A stretch of 64,000 nt of DNA, from the NCBI GenBank assembly GCA_031550975.1, contig JAVBOC010000004.1, positions 1 through 64,000 of the forward strand, read 5' to 3'. Source of the DNA: UBA947 sp031550975 (GTDB taxonomy: Bacteria; Cyanobacteriota; Vampirovibrionia; Gastranaerophilales; Gastranaerophilaceae). Shown here one piece after another: positions 48,858 to 56,957 of this stretch; positions within the stretch are counted from its first letter, which is position 1, and each line of letters opens with the position of its first letter. The translations under genes were made by a program, and so were the position numbers. The notes below the pieces were generated by a model that ran no database searches, was not told the DNA's origin, and saw nothing but the letters and a program-made list of their open reading frames with translations.

Positions 48858-50015
48858 ATGGAGAGAAAAGAATTTATTAACGTAAATCGGATTGTAGTTA
48901 AATTCGGGACAAATATTTTAAGAAACGATGACGGCAATGTTTCACTGCCGCGGATTTTTTCGTTTATTGAAGATGTTTCGCGACTTGTCAATTCAGGTAA
49001 AGAGGTTATTATAGTGACTTCCGGCGCCGTGGGTTTAGGTAAAAAACGACTCGGCATTGAAAGCACCCAGGGAACCGCTATGAAACAGGCTTGTGCTGCT
49101 ATCGGACAAAGCAAATTGATGTCGATTTACGAAGACGGATTTGACACCTACGGACTGGCAAGCGCACAAATCTTGCTCACCGAGGAAGATTTCACTTCAA
49201 GAAAACGCTATTTGAGCCTGCGCACAACGATGAACAAATTGCTCGAACTCGGCGTTGTACCGATTATTAACCAGAACGACACCGTTTCAACACTTGAGAT
49301 TTCCGCAGCTGACGAGAATCTGTCTGTTGTTTTCTCTGATAACGACAAACTCTCAGCCCTTGTTGCAAGCGAACTTGACGCTGATTTACTTATAATACTT
49401 TCTGACATCGACGGGCTTTTTGACAAAAACCCAAAAATTCATTCTGATGCAAAATTGATTGACTGCGTGGATGAGGTTACCGATGAAATTTGTTCAATCG
49501 GCTCAGGCGATGCTGAAGCGGGCGCCTCTGAAGGCGGTCGCGGCGGGATGAAAACAAAACTCGAAGCTGCAAAACTTGTTACACGTTTTGGCGGAAAAGT
49601 GTTAATTGCTAACGGCAAATCACCTTATGTTATAAAAAGAATTTTTGAAGGCGAAAAACTTGGCACGATGTTCTTGAGCCAAAGTATGGGACTGTCTGAT
49701 AAAAAACGCTGGATTGGGTTTGCGACAAATATCACAAGCTGTATGAAAGTCAACAACGGAGCAAAAGACGCGCTTATCACGCAGGAAAAAAGTCTATTAC
49801 CGATAGGGGTCTTAGAAGTCATAAACGAATTCAAAAAAGGCGATGTAGTATCAATTTTAGACGAGAGCGGACATGAGTTTGCCCGTGGGATTTCAAACTA
49901 CGATTCTGACGCGGTACGCAAAGTCATCGGCTGCCACTCTGATGATATTATCAACATCCTCGGCTACAAAAACTACGACGCAATCATCACACGGGACAAT
50001 ATTACAATTTTATAG
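48858..50015 (+). CDS. proB: Glutamate 5-kinase with PUA domain
   Basis: First step of proline synthesis, ATP plus glutamate. 385 residues. The kinase domain begins IVVKFGTNILRN, has VTSGAVGLGKKRLG, INQNDTVS and SDIDGLFDKNP, and GGMKTKLEAAK as the nucleotide-binding turn. Residues about 288-375 form the C-terminal PUA domain (LLPIGVLEVINEFKKGDVVSI). The ATG has an extended -10 7 nt upstream and no ribosome site. proA lies downstream after a palindromic element. Feedback by proline is a family property. Confidence 0.95.
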   Translation: MERKEFINVNRIVVKFGTNILRNDDGNVSLPRIFSFIEDVSRLVNSGKEVIIVTSGAVGLGKKRLGIESTQGTAMKQACAAIGQSKLMSIYEDGFDTYGLASAQILLTEEDFTSRKRYLSLRTTMNKLLELGVVPIINQNDTVSTLEISAADENLSVVFSDNDKLSALVASELDADLLIILSDIDGLFDKNPKIHSDAKLIDCVDEVTDEICSIGSGDAEAGASEGGRGGMKTKLEAAKLVTRFGGKVLIANGKSPYVIKRIFEGEKLGTMFLSQSMGLSDKKRWIGFATNITSCMKVNNGAKDALITQEKSLLPIGVLEVINEFKKGDVVSILDESGHEFARGISNYDSDAVRKVIGCHSDDIINILGYKNYDAIITRDNITIL

Positions 50016-50030
50016 ACAGAAAATATCTCT

Positions 50031-50118
50031 GTCATGTTGAACTTGATTAAGCGTCTTCCACTGTTAAAATCTGAGCAAATTGTCCAAGTGGAAGATCCCG
50101 AAACAAGTTCGGGATGAC
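50031..50118. repeat. Palindromic element between proB and proA
   Basis: GTCATGTTGAACTTGATTAAGC on the left, CCCGAAACAAGTTCGGGATGAC on the right; it includes TTCCACTG..CAAGTGGAA. Since proB and proA are co-directional, it may act as an attenuator or mRNA processing hairpin (inference). Confidence 0.75.
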
Positions 50119-50138
50119 AATAGGAAAAAGAGGCAAGA

Positions 50139-51386
50139 ATGGACTTTAATCAAATCGCAAAACAGGCTAAAGAAGCGGCGTTGAAGGCGGCGGATTTGTC
50201 ACCTGAGATTAAAAATCAGGCGCTGCTCTATATCGCGCTTGAGATTGAAAACAGGCAAAAAGATATTCTTGAAGCTAACCTTTACGATGTGATTGGGGCG
50301 GAAAAACTCTTAAAATCCGGCGAAATTACTCAGGCTGTTTATGACCGCTTAAAACTTGATGAGAACAAGCTTCGTGATATGATTGCGGGGATTCGCGATG
50401 TTGCGGCACTCCCTGATCCAATCGGACGCCAATTGTTTGTGCGCGAACTTGACGAAGATTTAACTCTGTTCAAAATCTCTTGCCCGATAGGGGTTTTGGG
50501 GATAATTTTTGAAGCGCGACCTGATGTTATCGCACAGATTTCGGCGCTTGCGATAAAATCCGCAAACGCGGTTATTCTAAAAGGCGGCAAAGAATCCACC
50601 CACACAAACGAAACCGTTTTGACCATAATAAATGCTGCACTCGACAGCGTTGCCGGGTTCCCGCAGAATCTTGTTCAACAAGTGTTTTCACGAGAAGACG
50701 CCGCTAAAATGCTCGATAGCGACAAATATATCGACCTAATCATCCCGCGCGGAGGAAATTCGCTCGTAAAATTTGTTAAAGACAACACAAAAATCCCGGT
50801 TTTGGGTCACGCTGACGGAATTTGCCACATCTTTGTTGACGAAGATGCAGACCTAGAGATGGCAAAAAGTATTGTGATTGATTCCAAGACCCAATACCCG
50901 AGCGCGTGCAACTCTGTTGAAACCCTTTTAATGCACCAGGATTTTGAGTACAAAGGCGCACTCTTAGCTGCAATCGCAGAAGCTGGCGTAAAGCTTGTCG
51001 CAAACCCTGAGAGCTGGTCGTTTGAGTATTCGGATAAAATTTTAGCTTACAAAAATGTTCCGAGCTTAGAAGCAGCAATCGACCACATAAACACCTACGG
51101 CTCAGGCCACACGGATTGTATCATCACAAACAACCCACCTGATGCGGAAGAATTTATGAACAAAGTCGACTCCGCCGGCGTCTACACAAACGTTTCAACA
51201 CGATTTGCAGACGGGTTCAGATACGGTTTCGGTGCAGAAGTCGGGATTTCGACAAACAAAACCCACGCACGCGGACCGGTAGGTTTAGAGGGTTTGACCA
51301 TCTACAAATACAAACTCGTCGGCACGGGACAAATTGTAAAGGATTACGCCGAGGGTAAAAAACAGTTTCATCATAAAGATTTATAA
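50139..51386 (+). CDS. proA: Glutamate-5-semialdehyde dehydrogenase (gamma-glutamyl phosphate reductase)
   Basis: Second step of proline synthesis, reducing glutamyl phosphate with NADPH. 415 residues. Motifs: FARPDVIAQISALAIKSAN-type block (EARPDVIAQISAL), ILKGGKES, LIIPRGGNSLV, and the catalytic Cys in YPSACNSVETLL. AAGAGGCAAGA precedes the ATG. It follows proB by 123 nt. Confidence 0.96.
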   Translation: MDFNQIAKQAKEAALKAADLSPEIKNQALLYIALEIENRQKDILEANLYDVIGAEKLLKSGEITQAVYDRLKLDENKLRDMIAGIRDVAALPDPIGRQLFVRELDEDLTLFKISCPIGVLGIIFEARPDVIAQISALAIKSANAVILKGGKESTHTNETVLTIINAALDSVAGFPQNLVQQVFSREDAAKMLDSDKYIDLIIPRGGNSLVKFVKDNTKIPVLGHADGICHIFVDEDADLEMAKSIVIDSKTQYPSACNSVETLLMHQDFEYKGALLAAIAEAGVKLVANPESWSFEYSDKILAYKNVPSLEAAIDHINTYGSGHTDCIITNNPPDAEEFMNKVDSAGVYTNVSTRFADGFRYGFGAEVGISTNKTHARGPVGLEGLTIYKYKLVGTGQIVKDYAEGKKQFHHKDL

Positions 51387-51396
51387 TAACATCTCT

Positions 51397-51475
51397 GTCA
51401 TCCTGAACTTGTTTCAGGATCTGGGCCTGTACAATATGCCACAACCCAGATTCCGAAATGAATTCGGAATGACAG
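51397..51475. repeat. Palindromic element between proA and tyrA
   Basis: Two inner palindromes, CCTGAACTTGTTTCAGG and TTCCGAAATGAATTCGGAA, with CTGGGCC/ACCCAG between; ends in GTCAT/ATGAC. Confidence 0.85.
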
Positions 51476-51501
51476 GTTAGCAGGAATGACAGGACAAAAA
51501 A

Positions 51502-52269
51502 ATGAAAAAAATAGGAATTATCGGTTTAGGTTTAATTGGCGGGTCGATATACAGAGACCTCAAAGCCTTGAATTGCGACGTAATCGCCGTTTCTAATTCG
51601 CAGACAGGCGAAGGAATTTATAAAAACTACGACGCACTCAAAGACCGCGAAGTAGTCTTTGTCTGCACACCGATGAACAAAACTCTTGCGGTGCTTGATG
51701 AACTTGAAAATATTCTTTCCCCTGACACAATCGTAACTGACGTTTGCAGCCTGAAAGAATTTGTCTGTGAAAAACAAAGATCGTATAATTTTATCCCCTC
51801 GCACCCTATGGCCGGAACAGAAAACAAAGGGTTTGAAAGCTCATTAGAAGGGCTTTTCCGCGATAAAAAATGGGTGGTAATAGAGACTAGGGACAAGGGA
51901 CTAGAAACTAGCAAGACAATTTTGGCTGACATCATAGAGGCTTTGGGCGCGAAGATTGTTTACATGGACGCAAAAGCTCATGACGAAGCGGTTGCGCTGA
52001 TTTCTCACATGCCAATGGTCGTAGCGCAAGCACTGTTTTTAACCGCTCAAGACAATCCTGCGGCGTTGGAGGTTGCAGCTAGCGGCTTCCGTGATATGAC
52101 ACGTTTGGCACTCTCAAACGAAGAAATGGCAACAGATATGGTAAATATGAACGCTGAAAATATCCAGACCGCAATACTTAAACTATATCAATCAATCGGC
52201 AAGCTTATGACAAACGATTACCCTGAATTAATTTCAAAAATAAAAACTGAACGCGACAAAATGTTTTAG
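51502..52269 (+). CDS. tyrA: Prephenate/arogenate dehydrogenase
   Basis: 255 residues. The NAD(P) Rossmann loop is IGIIGLGLIGGSIYRD (about 3-18), then VFVCTPM, FIPSHPMAGTENKGF with the catalytic His, and SHMPMVVAQALF. Cyanobacterial enzymes of this clade use arogenate; the choice of substrate cannot be read here. Residues about 127-136 (IETRDKGLETS) are an in-frame H2 heptamer array in a loop before the C-terminal helical domain. Start at the ATG at 51502; it follows a palindromic element. Confidence 0.94.
   Translation: MKKIGIIGLGLIGGSIYRDLKALNCDVIAVSNSQTGEGIYKNYDALKDREVVFVCTPMNKTLAVLDELENILSPDTIVTDVCSLKEFVCEKQRSYNFIPSHPMAGTENKGFESSLEGLFRDKKWVVIETRDKGLETSKTILADIIEALGAKIVYMDAKAHDEAVALISHMPMVVAQALFLTAQDNPAALEVAASGFRDMTRLALSNEEMATDMVNMNAENIQTAILKLYQSIGKLMTNDYPELISKIKTERDKMF
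51881..51912. repeat. GGGACTA heptamer array (H2) inside tyrA
   Basis: GAGACTA, GGGACAA, GGGACTA, GAAACTA; encodes ETRDKGLETS. The same peptide is found in rlmB. Confidence 0.85.
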
Positions 52270-52275
52270 ATATCT

Positions 52276-52352
52276 GTCATTCCGAATTCAGTTCGGAATC
52301 TGGGCCATCGCAAACCGCACAGACCCAGATCCTGAATCAAGTTCAGGATGAC
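52276..52352. repeat. Palindromic element after tyrA
   Basis: TTCCGAATTCAGTTCGGAA and CCTGAATCAAGTTCAGG with CTGGGCC/GACCCAG between; convergent gap between tyrA and mtnA. Confidence 0.85.
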
Positions 52353-52354
52353 AA

Positions 52355-53401
52355 TTATGAACGAAATGCTTTTGCAATTGATTCATTGAAGTTTGGTTTT
52401 AAGATTCCGACTTCGGTGATGATACCTGTAATTAGTTCGTTTGGGGTTACGTCAAAGCCTGGGTTAATAATTTTTACTCCCTCAGCGCAAACCATTTCGT
52501 CGTTGATATGGGTAACTTCCGCGTGGCAGCGTTCTTCAATCGGGATTTGCGCGCCGGATTCTATATTAACATCAATCGTTGATAGCGGGGCTGCGACATA
52601 AAACGGAATATTGTGGTATTTTGCTGCAATCGCGACCGTATAAGTTCCGATTTTGTTTGCAGTGTCTCCATTTGCAGCAATTCTGTCAGCGCCCACAACA
52701 ACCATATCAATCATACCCTTGCTCATAAAATACGAACACATGCCATCAGTGATAAGCGTTACAGGGATTCCGTCAGCTGCAAGCTCAAAGGTTGTAATTC
52801 TGCTGCCTTGCTGGCGCGGACGGGTTTCGTCAGCAAAAACCTGAATCGTATTGTCTTTAGCAAAAGCCGATCGAACAACGCCAAGCGCTGTTCCGTAACC
52901 GGCTGTAGCAAGCGCACCCGCGTTACAGTGGGTTAAAATCGTTGCACCTTTAGGGACGACTTCAGCACCATATCTTCCAATTTCTTTATTAATCGCGATG
53001 TCTTCTTCCTGCATTCTCACAGCATTTTCTTTCAGCCCTGCGACAATTTCTTCAACAGACAAATCGACGTTTCTGATAATTTTGCTCTGTTTTTCAACCG
53101 CCCACATTAAATTCACCGCTGTCGGACGTGAACTTGCCATGTAATCAGCTTTTTTAAGTAATTTTTCTACAAATTCTTCACGCGACGAACCGGCTAATTC
53201 CTGTGCGTATAGTGCGATTCCGTGCGCTCCCGCTACACCAATAGCCGGCGCTCCTCTTACTATCATGGTGCTAATAGCATCGTACATCGCATCGCCTGTT
53301 TTTATATCAACATACTTAAATTCGCGGGGTAAAACGGTTTGGTCAACTAGTCTTGAAAAATCTCCCATCCATTCTATTGTCTTAATTTTGGAGTTAAACA
53401 T
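52355..53401 (-). CDS. mtnA: S-methyl-5-thioribose-1-phosphate isomerase
   Basis: Methionine salvage aldose-ketose isomerase. 348 residues. Motifs: IVRGAPAIGVAGAHG, LTHCNAGALATAGYGTALG with the active Cys, DETRPRQQGSRITTFEL and GADRIAANGDTANKIGTY with the active Asp. AAGGA lies before the ATG, which overlaps the membrane protein stop by 8 nt. The related eIF2B-like ribose isomerases are an alternative, but the motifs favour MtnA. Other salvage genes are not here. Confidence 0.93.
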   Translation of the reverse strand: MFNSKIKTIEWMGDFSRLVDQTVLPREFKYVDIKTGDAMYDAISTMIVRGAPAIGVAGAHGIALYAQELAGSSREEFVEKLLKKADYMASSRPTAVNLMWAVEKQSKIIRNVDLSVEEIVAGLKENAVRMQEEDIAINKEIGRYGAEVVPKGATILTHCNAGALATAGYGTALGVVRSAFAKDNTIQVFADETRPRQQGSRITTFELAADGIPVTLITDGMCSYFMSKGMIDMVVVGADRIAANGDTANKIGTYTVAIAAKYHNIPFYVAAPLSTIDVNIESGAQIPIEERCHAEVTHINDEMVCAEGVKIINPGFDVTPNELITGIITEVGILKPNFNESIAKAFRS

Positions 53402-53840
53402 TCTTATTTCCTTTTATAAATGATATTAAATATGATACAATAAACGCGCTAAATGCGTTAATTGTGGCTGAGAGCACACCGACAAAGATTACCATCATTA
53501 TGATAACTCCGGGGGTTCCGGCGCGCAAAGCAAAAGTTACGCCTTCATAAGCATATAATTGAAATGAATTTCCTAGCAAAGCAAGCGCAGGTAAATATAT
53601 TGCGCTAAACGCAATAAACGAGATAAATCCGATTATCGCACCCCAAATTATGCTGTCTTTTGTTGAGAGTTCTTCTATTAAACCTACTTTATACATAAAA
53701 ATTATGACAAGGGCTGATGCAAAACAGATGAGCGCGATAAATGTTATTTTACCGACAACAGGAATTAGTGTAAGCACTCCGAGTAAAACACCGACAAAAG
53801 CGCTTAAGATACTAATTTGTTTAAGAATTAATTTGTCCAC
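53394..53840 (-). CDS. Small polytopic membrane protein
   Basis: 148 residues from the GTG at 53840, chosen because AGGAG lies 5 nt upstream; the frame extends to 53882 into ruvC. Four membrane helices (about 6-28, 30-50, 60-90 and 110-145; FVGVLLGVLTLIPVVG, IWGAIIGFISFIAFSAIY). No family recognised. It lies between ruvC and mtnA in a tight run (8-nt gap and 8-nt overlap). Confidence 0.75.
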   Translation of the reverse strand: MDKLILKQISILSAFVGVLLGVLTLIPVVGKITFIALICFASALVIIFMYKVGLIEELSTKDSIIWGAIIGFISFIAFSAIYLPALALLGNSFQLYAYEGVTFALRAGTPGVIIMMVIFVGVLSATINAFSAFIVSYLISFIKGNKNV

Positions 53841-53848
53841 GATTTCTC

Positions 53849-54328
53849 CTATCTTGCTATACACGCACTTCTTGTATGACAAATCGCAATTGCCATAGCG
53901 TCTACCGTATCATCAAGTTTTGGAAGGTTTTGGTTACCAAGGGTGTGTTTTACCATGACTTCCACTTCTTTTTTCTCTGCTCTGCCGTAACCTGTTAGAA
54001 CCTGTTTTACTTCCATCGGCGTATATTCAAAAACCGGCACCCCGCATTTTTCCAACGCCGCTAAAATAACTCCGCGTGCCATCGCTACCGGCATTACAGA
54101 CTTTTGGTTTTTAAAATAAAAAAGTTTTTCGACTGATGCGACTTCTGGCTGGTATTTTTCAACTATTGTCGAAACATCTTCAAAAATTTCTAGAAGACGG
54201 CTCGATTCTTTATCATCCTTGGATGTGCGGATAGAACCCGAGTGCAGCAAGTTTACGTTCGTGCCGTCGTAATCTAAGATACAATATCCGACAATCGCCA
54301 TGCCGGGGTCTATTCCAATAATTTTCAT
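53849..54328 (-). CDS. ruvC: Holliday junction resolvase RuvC
   Basis: Endonuclease that resolves recombination junctions with RuvAB. 159 residues from ATG 54328. D7 in IIGIDPG, E67 in VASVEKLFY and a C-terminal DDTVDAMAIAICH with acidic residues complete the active site. The frame is open to 54373, but the -10 TACAAT (54340-54335, with TGC before it) lies 6 nt before the ATG I chose, so the mRNA is probably leaderless. It heads a three-gene run with the membrane protein and mtnA. Confidence 0.94.
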   Translation of the reverse strand: MKIIGIDPGMAIVGYCILDYDGTNVNLLHSGSIRTSKDDKESSRLLEIFEDVSTIVEKYQPEVASVEKLFYFKNQKSVMPVAMARGVILAALEKCGVPVFEYTPMEVKQVLTGYGRAEKKEVEVMVKHTLGNQNLPKLDDTVDAMAIAICHTRSACIAR

Positions 54329-54334
54329 AAGGTC

Positions 54335-54343
54335 ATTGTAGCA
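54335..54343 (-). promoter_or_regulatory. Extended -10 of ruvC, leaderless layout
   Basis: Minus strand TGC-TACAAT, then GACCTT, then the ATG at 54328. Confidence 0.6.
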
Positions 54344-54400
54344 TGAAAAAAGCATCCGTGGAGTAGAGGACAACTGGTCCGGTAACTTATTCCATGTTTA

Positions 54401-54425
54401 CTTAGTCACCTAGCGACTTAATCTC
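54401..54425. repeat. TAGTCACT octamer array (O3)
   Basis: TAGTCACC, TAGCGACT, TAATCTC between ruvC and the protease gene; sister array at 63290-63322. Confidence 0.65.
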
Positions 54426-54434
54426 TTTTAGTGG

Positions 54435-55136
54435 TTATTTAAAAGCGAATTTCTTTTTATCTGAAACCGGTCTTTCGTCATCTGCAATTGCTGAGGCGAT
54501 GAATTTTTTTGCGCTGTTAATCGGGATTGCAAAACCTATTCCAATGTTAGAAATATTATTGTCAGGGTTATAAATTGACTGGCTTATCCCGATAACCTGC
54601 CCTTTTGAATTTAAAAGAGGCCCGCCGGAATTGCCGGGGTTGATTGAAGCATCAGTCTGGATTCTGCCTTTTGTATAATCGATTCTTGACACTATGCCTT
54701 GAGTCAGAGTTCCTGAAAACCCAAATGGATTGCCGATAGCAAGAATTTTTTGTCCGACTTTCAAATCGTCTGAATCACCAAATTCAACTGTTTGAAGTTG
54801 TCTTTTAGGATCTATTTTTAAGATAGCCAAATCCTGATTCTTACCTGCTTTGGTCGTGATAATACGAGCTTTATAAACCTGTCCGTTGTGAATTTTTATC
54901 TCAATTTCTTGCGCACCATCCACAACGTGTGCGCCGGTTAAAATCAATCCGTTTGGCTTTATAATACACCCTGTTCCGGCAGAAAAGCCGTCAGGAATTT
55001 GCGCGTCTATTGAGACAATCGCAGGGTTAATTTTTTCATAAACGCTGATGTTTGTAATTTCGTCAATATCATACGCAAAACTGGCATTCGAGATGCCTAA
55101 AATAATTGCCGTTATAAATAAAAATAAATTTTTCAT
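54435..55136 (-). CDS. HtrA/DegP-like trypsin-fold serine protease without PDZ domain
   Basis: 233 residues from ATG 55136, which has GAGGTAAAG upstream. Signal peptide MKNLFLFITAIILGISNASFA, then the protease domain with H70 (LTGAHVVDG), D102 (NQDLAILKI) and S170 (NPGNSGGPLL), a full catalytic triad. The chain ends at once after the trypsin fold, so it lacks the PDZ domains of DegP, which is unusual for HtrA proteins but common among short DegP-like ones. Probably a periplasmic quality-control protease. It follows a 320-nt repeat-filled gap. Confidence 0.9.
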   Translation of the reverse strand: MKNLFLFITAIILGISNASFAYDIDEITNISVYEKINPAIVSIDAQIPDGFSAGTGCIIKPNGLILTGAHVVDGAQEIEIKIHNGQVYKARIITTKAGKNQDLAILKIDPKRQLQTVEFGDSDDLKVGQKILAIGNPFGFSGTLTQGIVSRIDYTKGRIQTDASINPGNSGGPLLNSKGQVIGISQSIYNPDNNISNIGIGFAIPINSAKKFIASAIADDERPVSDKKKFAFK

Positions 55137-55456
55137 CTTTACCTCATCTAATTGAAACTTAATACAATTATCAACCAATAATAAATGATTTCATTATCTG
55201 AAAGCCAAATTTTGTGATTAGTTATTGTGCAAATTATTATTTTAATATATACTTTAAAAAAGAGGACAGACTCTTTGTCACGCTGAACCTCTCTTGTCAT
55301 TCCGGACTCCGATCCGGAATCTGCCACCATAAAGGTAAGAGCAAGCCTTACAAGTGGAGGATCCTGAATCAAGTTCAGGATGACAACAGGAAAGAAACAC
55401 CTCAACAATACAGAACAAGTTCAGGATGACAATAGGGGTATAAAAGGAGAAAGATA
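55137..55456. other. Intergenic region, 320 nt
   Basis: Divergent spacer. Holds an AT-rich promoter zone next to the protease gene and the palindromic element at 55296-55384, with a partial extra copy (AAGTTCAGGATGACAAT) at 55412-55430. No gene seen. Confidence 0.6.
55296..55384. repeat. Palindromic element upstream of the Ycf23-like gene
   Basis: TTCCGGACTCCGATCCGGAA and CCTGAATCAAGTTCAGG, ends GTCAT/ATGAC; a further right-hand end follows at 55412-55430. Confidence 0.8.
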
Positions 55457-56239
55457 ATGGGTAGAATTGATTTATTTAAAAGACATTTAGAAGAAAAAAG
55501 AGCAGTGAAAGTTATCGCAGGTATCGACAATTTTGATATCGAAAACATTAGAAAAGTTGTTTCTTGTGCACAAACTTGTGGCGCGAGCGCGGTTGATATT
55601 TGCGCAAAAGAAGGAATTGTAACAGAAGTTCGTTCTATGACAGAACTTCCATTGTTCGTTTCGTCAGTAATTCCTGAAGAACTTGCGCTTGCAGTTGAAC
55701 TTGGCGCTGACGCAATTGAATTGGGAAACTTTGACGCGCTTTACAAAGCAGGCGTATCATTTAGCGCACAGGATGTACTGCATCTCGCAAAAAAAACCAT
55801 TCAACTATTCAACCATTCAACCGTTCAACCGTTTTTCTGCGTAACCATCCCGGGCGAAATCCCTGTATCTGAACAGATTGAACTGGCTAGAGAACTCGAA
55901 GCTATGGGCGTAAACTTAATCCAAACTGAAGGTCACTTCTCAAAAGATCAAGCTGACGGTGTTCGCGGGCTTATGGAAAGAGCAGAGTTAACGCTTTCAA
56001 ACACAGTAGAACTTGTTAGAAACGTTGAAATGCCTGTAATGAGCGCAACCGGAATCAACCCGACAACTGCACCTTTTGCTTTCGCAGCAGGCGCAAGCGC
56101 TATCGGAGTGGGTTCATGCATCAACAAATTAAACTCAGAAATCTCAATGAGCGCGACTATTTCAAGCCTTGTTGAAATAGCTTCAAGGGGTAAAAATTTG
56201 GTCAATGCAAGCCGCCAAGAAACAGCCCAGTTGGTATAG
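55457..56239 (+). CDS. Ycf23/DUF561 family protein
   Basis: 260 residues, a predicted TIM-barrel. AVKVIAGIDNFDIENI, AVDICAKEG, FVSSVIPEELALAVELGADAIELGNFDALY and VNLIQTEGH match the Ycf23/DUF561 family, which is conserved in cyanobacteria and plastid genomes with no settled function. Its presence is one of the best lineage markers here. Residues about 118-127 (TIQLFNHSTVQPFF) are an in-frame octamer array between two family blocks. AAGGAGAAAG precedes the ATG. Confidence 0.88.
   Translation: MGRIDLFKRHLEEKRAVKVIAGIDNFDIENIRKVVSCAQTCGASAVDICAKEGIVTEVRSMTELPLFVSSVIPEELALAVELGADAIELGNFDALYKAGVSFSAQDVLHLAKKTIQLFNHSTVQPFFCVTIPGEIPVSEQIELARELEAMGVNLIQTEGHFSKDQADGVRGLMERAELTLSNTVELVRNVEMPVMSATGINPTTAPFAFAAGASAIGVGSCINKLNSEISMSATISSLVEIASRGKNLVNASRQETAQLV
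55796..55832. repeat. AACCATTC octamer array (O1) inside the Ycf23-like gene
   Basis: AACCATTC, AACTATTC, AACCATTC, AACCGTTC, AACC; coding orientation. Confidence 0.88.
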
Positions 56240-56248
56240 TAAATATTA

Positions 56249-56335
56249 GTCATTGCGAGCCGGTAAGGCGAAGCAATCCAGCCAAGATTATGTCTTTCTG
56301 GATTGCCGCGGTCGCTGACGCTCCCTCGCAATGAC
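56249..56335. repeat. Palindromic element, GTCATTGCGAG type
   Basis: GTCATTGCGAG .. CTCGCAATGAC, with GCAATCCAG/CTGGATTGC inside. Sister of 3675-3753. Confidence 0.85.
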
Positions 56336-56397
56336 AGGGTAAAAATAAAATACTACTAGCATTAATGCCCCAACAGCATAATGTCTATTTTATTCAC

Positions 56398-56435
56398 AAT
56401 TGCGATAATTGCAAACAGATACAATTATCGCAATT
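56398..56435. promoter_or_regulatory. Perfect 14-bp inverted repeat before the PEBP gene
   Basis: AATTGCGATAATTG and CAATTATCGCAATT flank a 10-nt loop (CAAACAGATA), and the second arm touches the GGAG ribosome site. It could be a repressor operator or an mRNA hairpin that hides the site. It looks unlike the repeat families of this window. Confidence 0.65.
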
Positions 56436-56446
56436 GGAGTATTAAA

Positions 56447-56896
56447 ATGAAATTAACAACAACCGCATTTGAACATAATGAAGAAATCCCATCAGAATAT
56501 ACTTGCGATTATGGGAACAAAGCACCGGTATTAGAAATTTCCGGGGTTTCACCAAGAGCAAAAGAACTTGTTCTAATAGTTGACGACCCTGATTCACCGG
56601 GCAGCACTTGGGTTCATTGGGTGCTTTATAATATCTCGCCGGACACAACAGAGATTGATAATAAAAATTTACCGGAGGGAGTCAAAGTCGGAGTGAATGG
56701 CTTCCGTCAATATGACTGGGGCGGGCCTTGCCCAACCAGCGGTGAAAAACACCGTTATTTGTTTAAGTTGTATTCTCTTGAGGAGCCGTTAAAGCTGCAC
56801 GACCACGCGACCAAAGAAGAAATTGAAGAAGCCATGGAAGGCCATATTATCGACAAGGCAGAACTCATCGGACGATACAAAAGACTAGGACGATAG
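56447..56896 (+). CDS. PEBP/YbhB family Raf-kinase-inhibitor-like protein
   Basis: 149 residues from ATG 56447, with GGAG 8 nt upstream. PEBP signatures are LVLIVDDPDSPGSTWVHWVLYNI, then FRQYDWGGPCPTSGEKHRYLFKLYSL. These are small soluble proteins that bind anions or phospholipid headgroups; the role in bacteria is unclear. The gene stands alone, with a strong inverted repeat in its leader. Confidence 0.9.
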   Translation: MKLTTTAFEHNEEIPSEYTCDYGNKAPVLEISGVSPRAKELVLIVDDPDSPGSTWVHWVLYNISPDTTEIDNKNLPEGVKVGVNGFRQYDWGGPCPTSGEKHRYLFKLYSLEEPLKLHDHATKEEIEEAMEGHIIDKAELIGRYKRLGR

Positions 56897-56903
56897 TAGC
56901 TTA

Positions 56904-56933
56904 TTTACATTTATGTCTATCCCATGGTATAAT
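56904..56933 (+). promoter_or_regulatory. Promoter of the GT2 gene
   Basis: TTTACA (56904-56909), 18 nt, TATAAT (56928-56933) with TGG before it. It lies downstream of an earlier in-frame ATG (56913), which decides the start at 56958. Confidence 0.65.
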
Positions 56934-56957
56934 ATCGTTAAACTAGGGAAGGTATAT

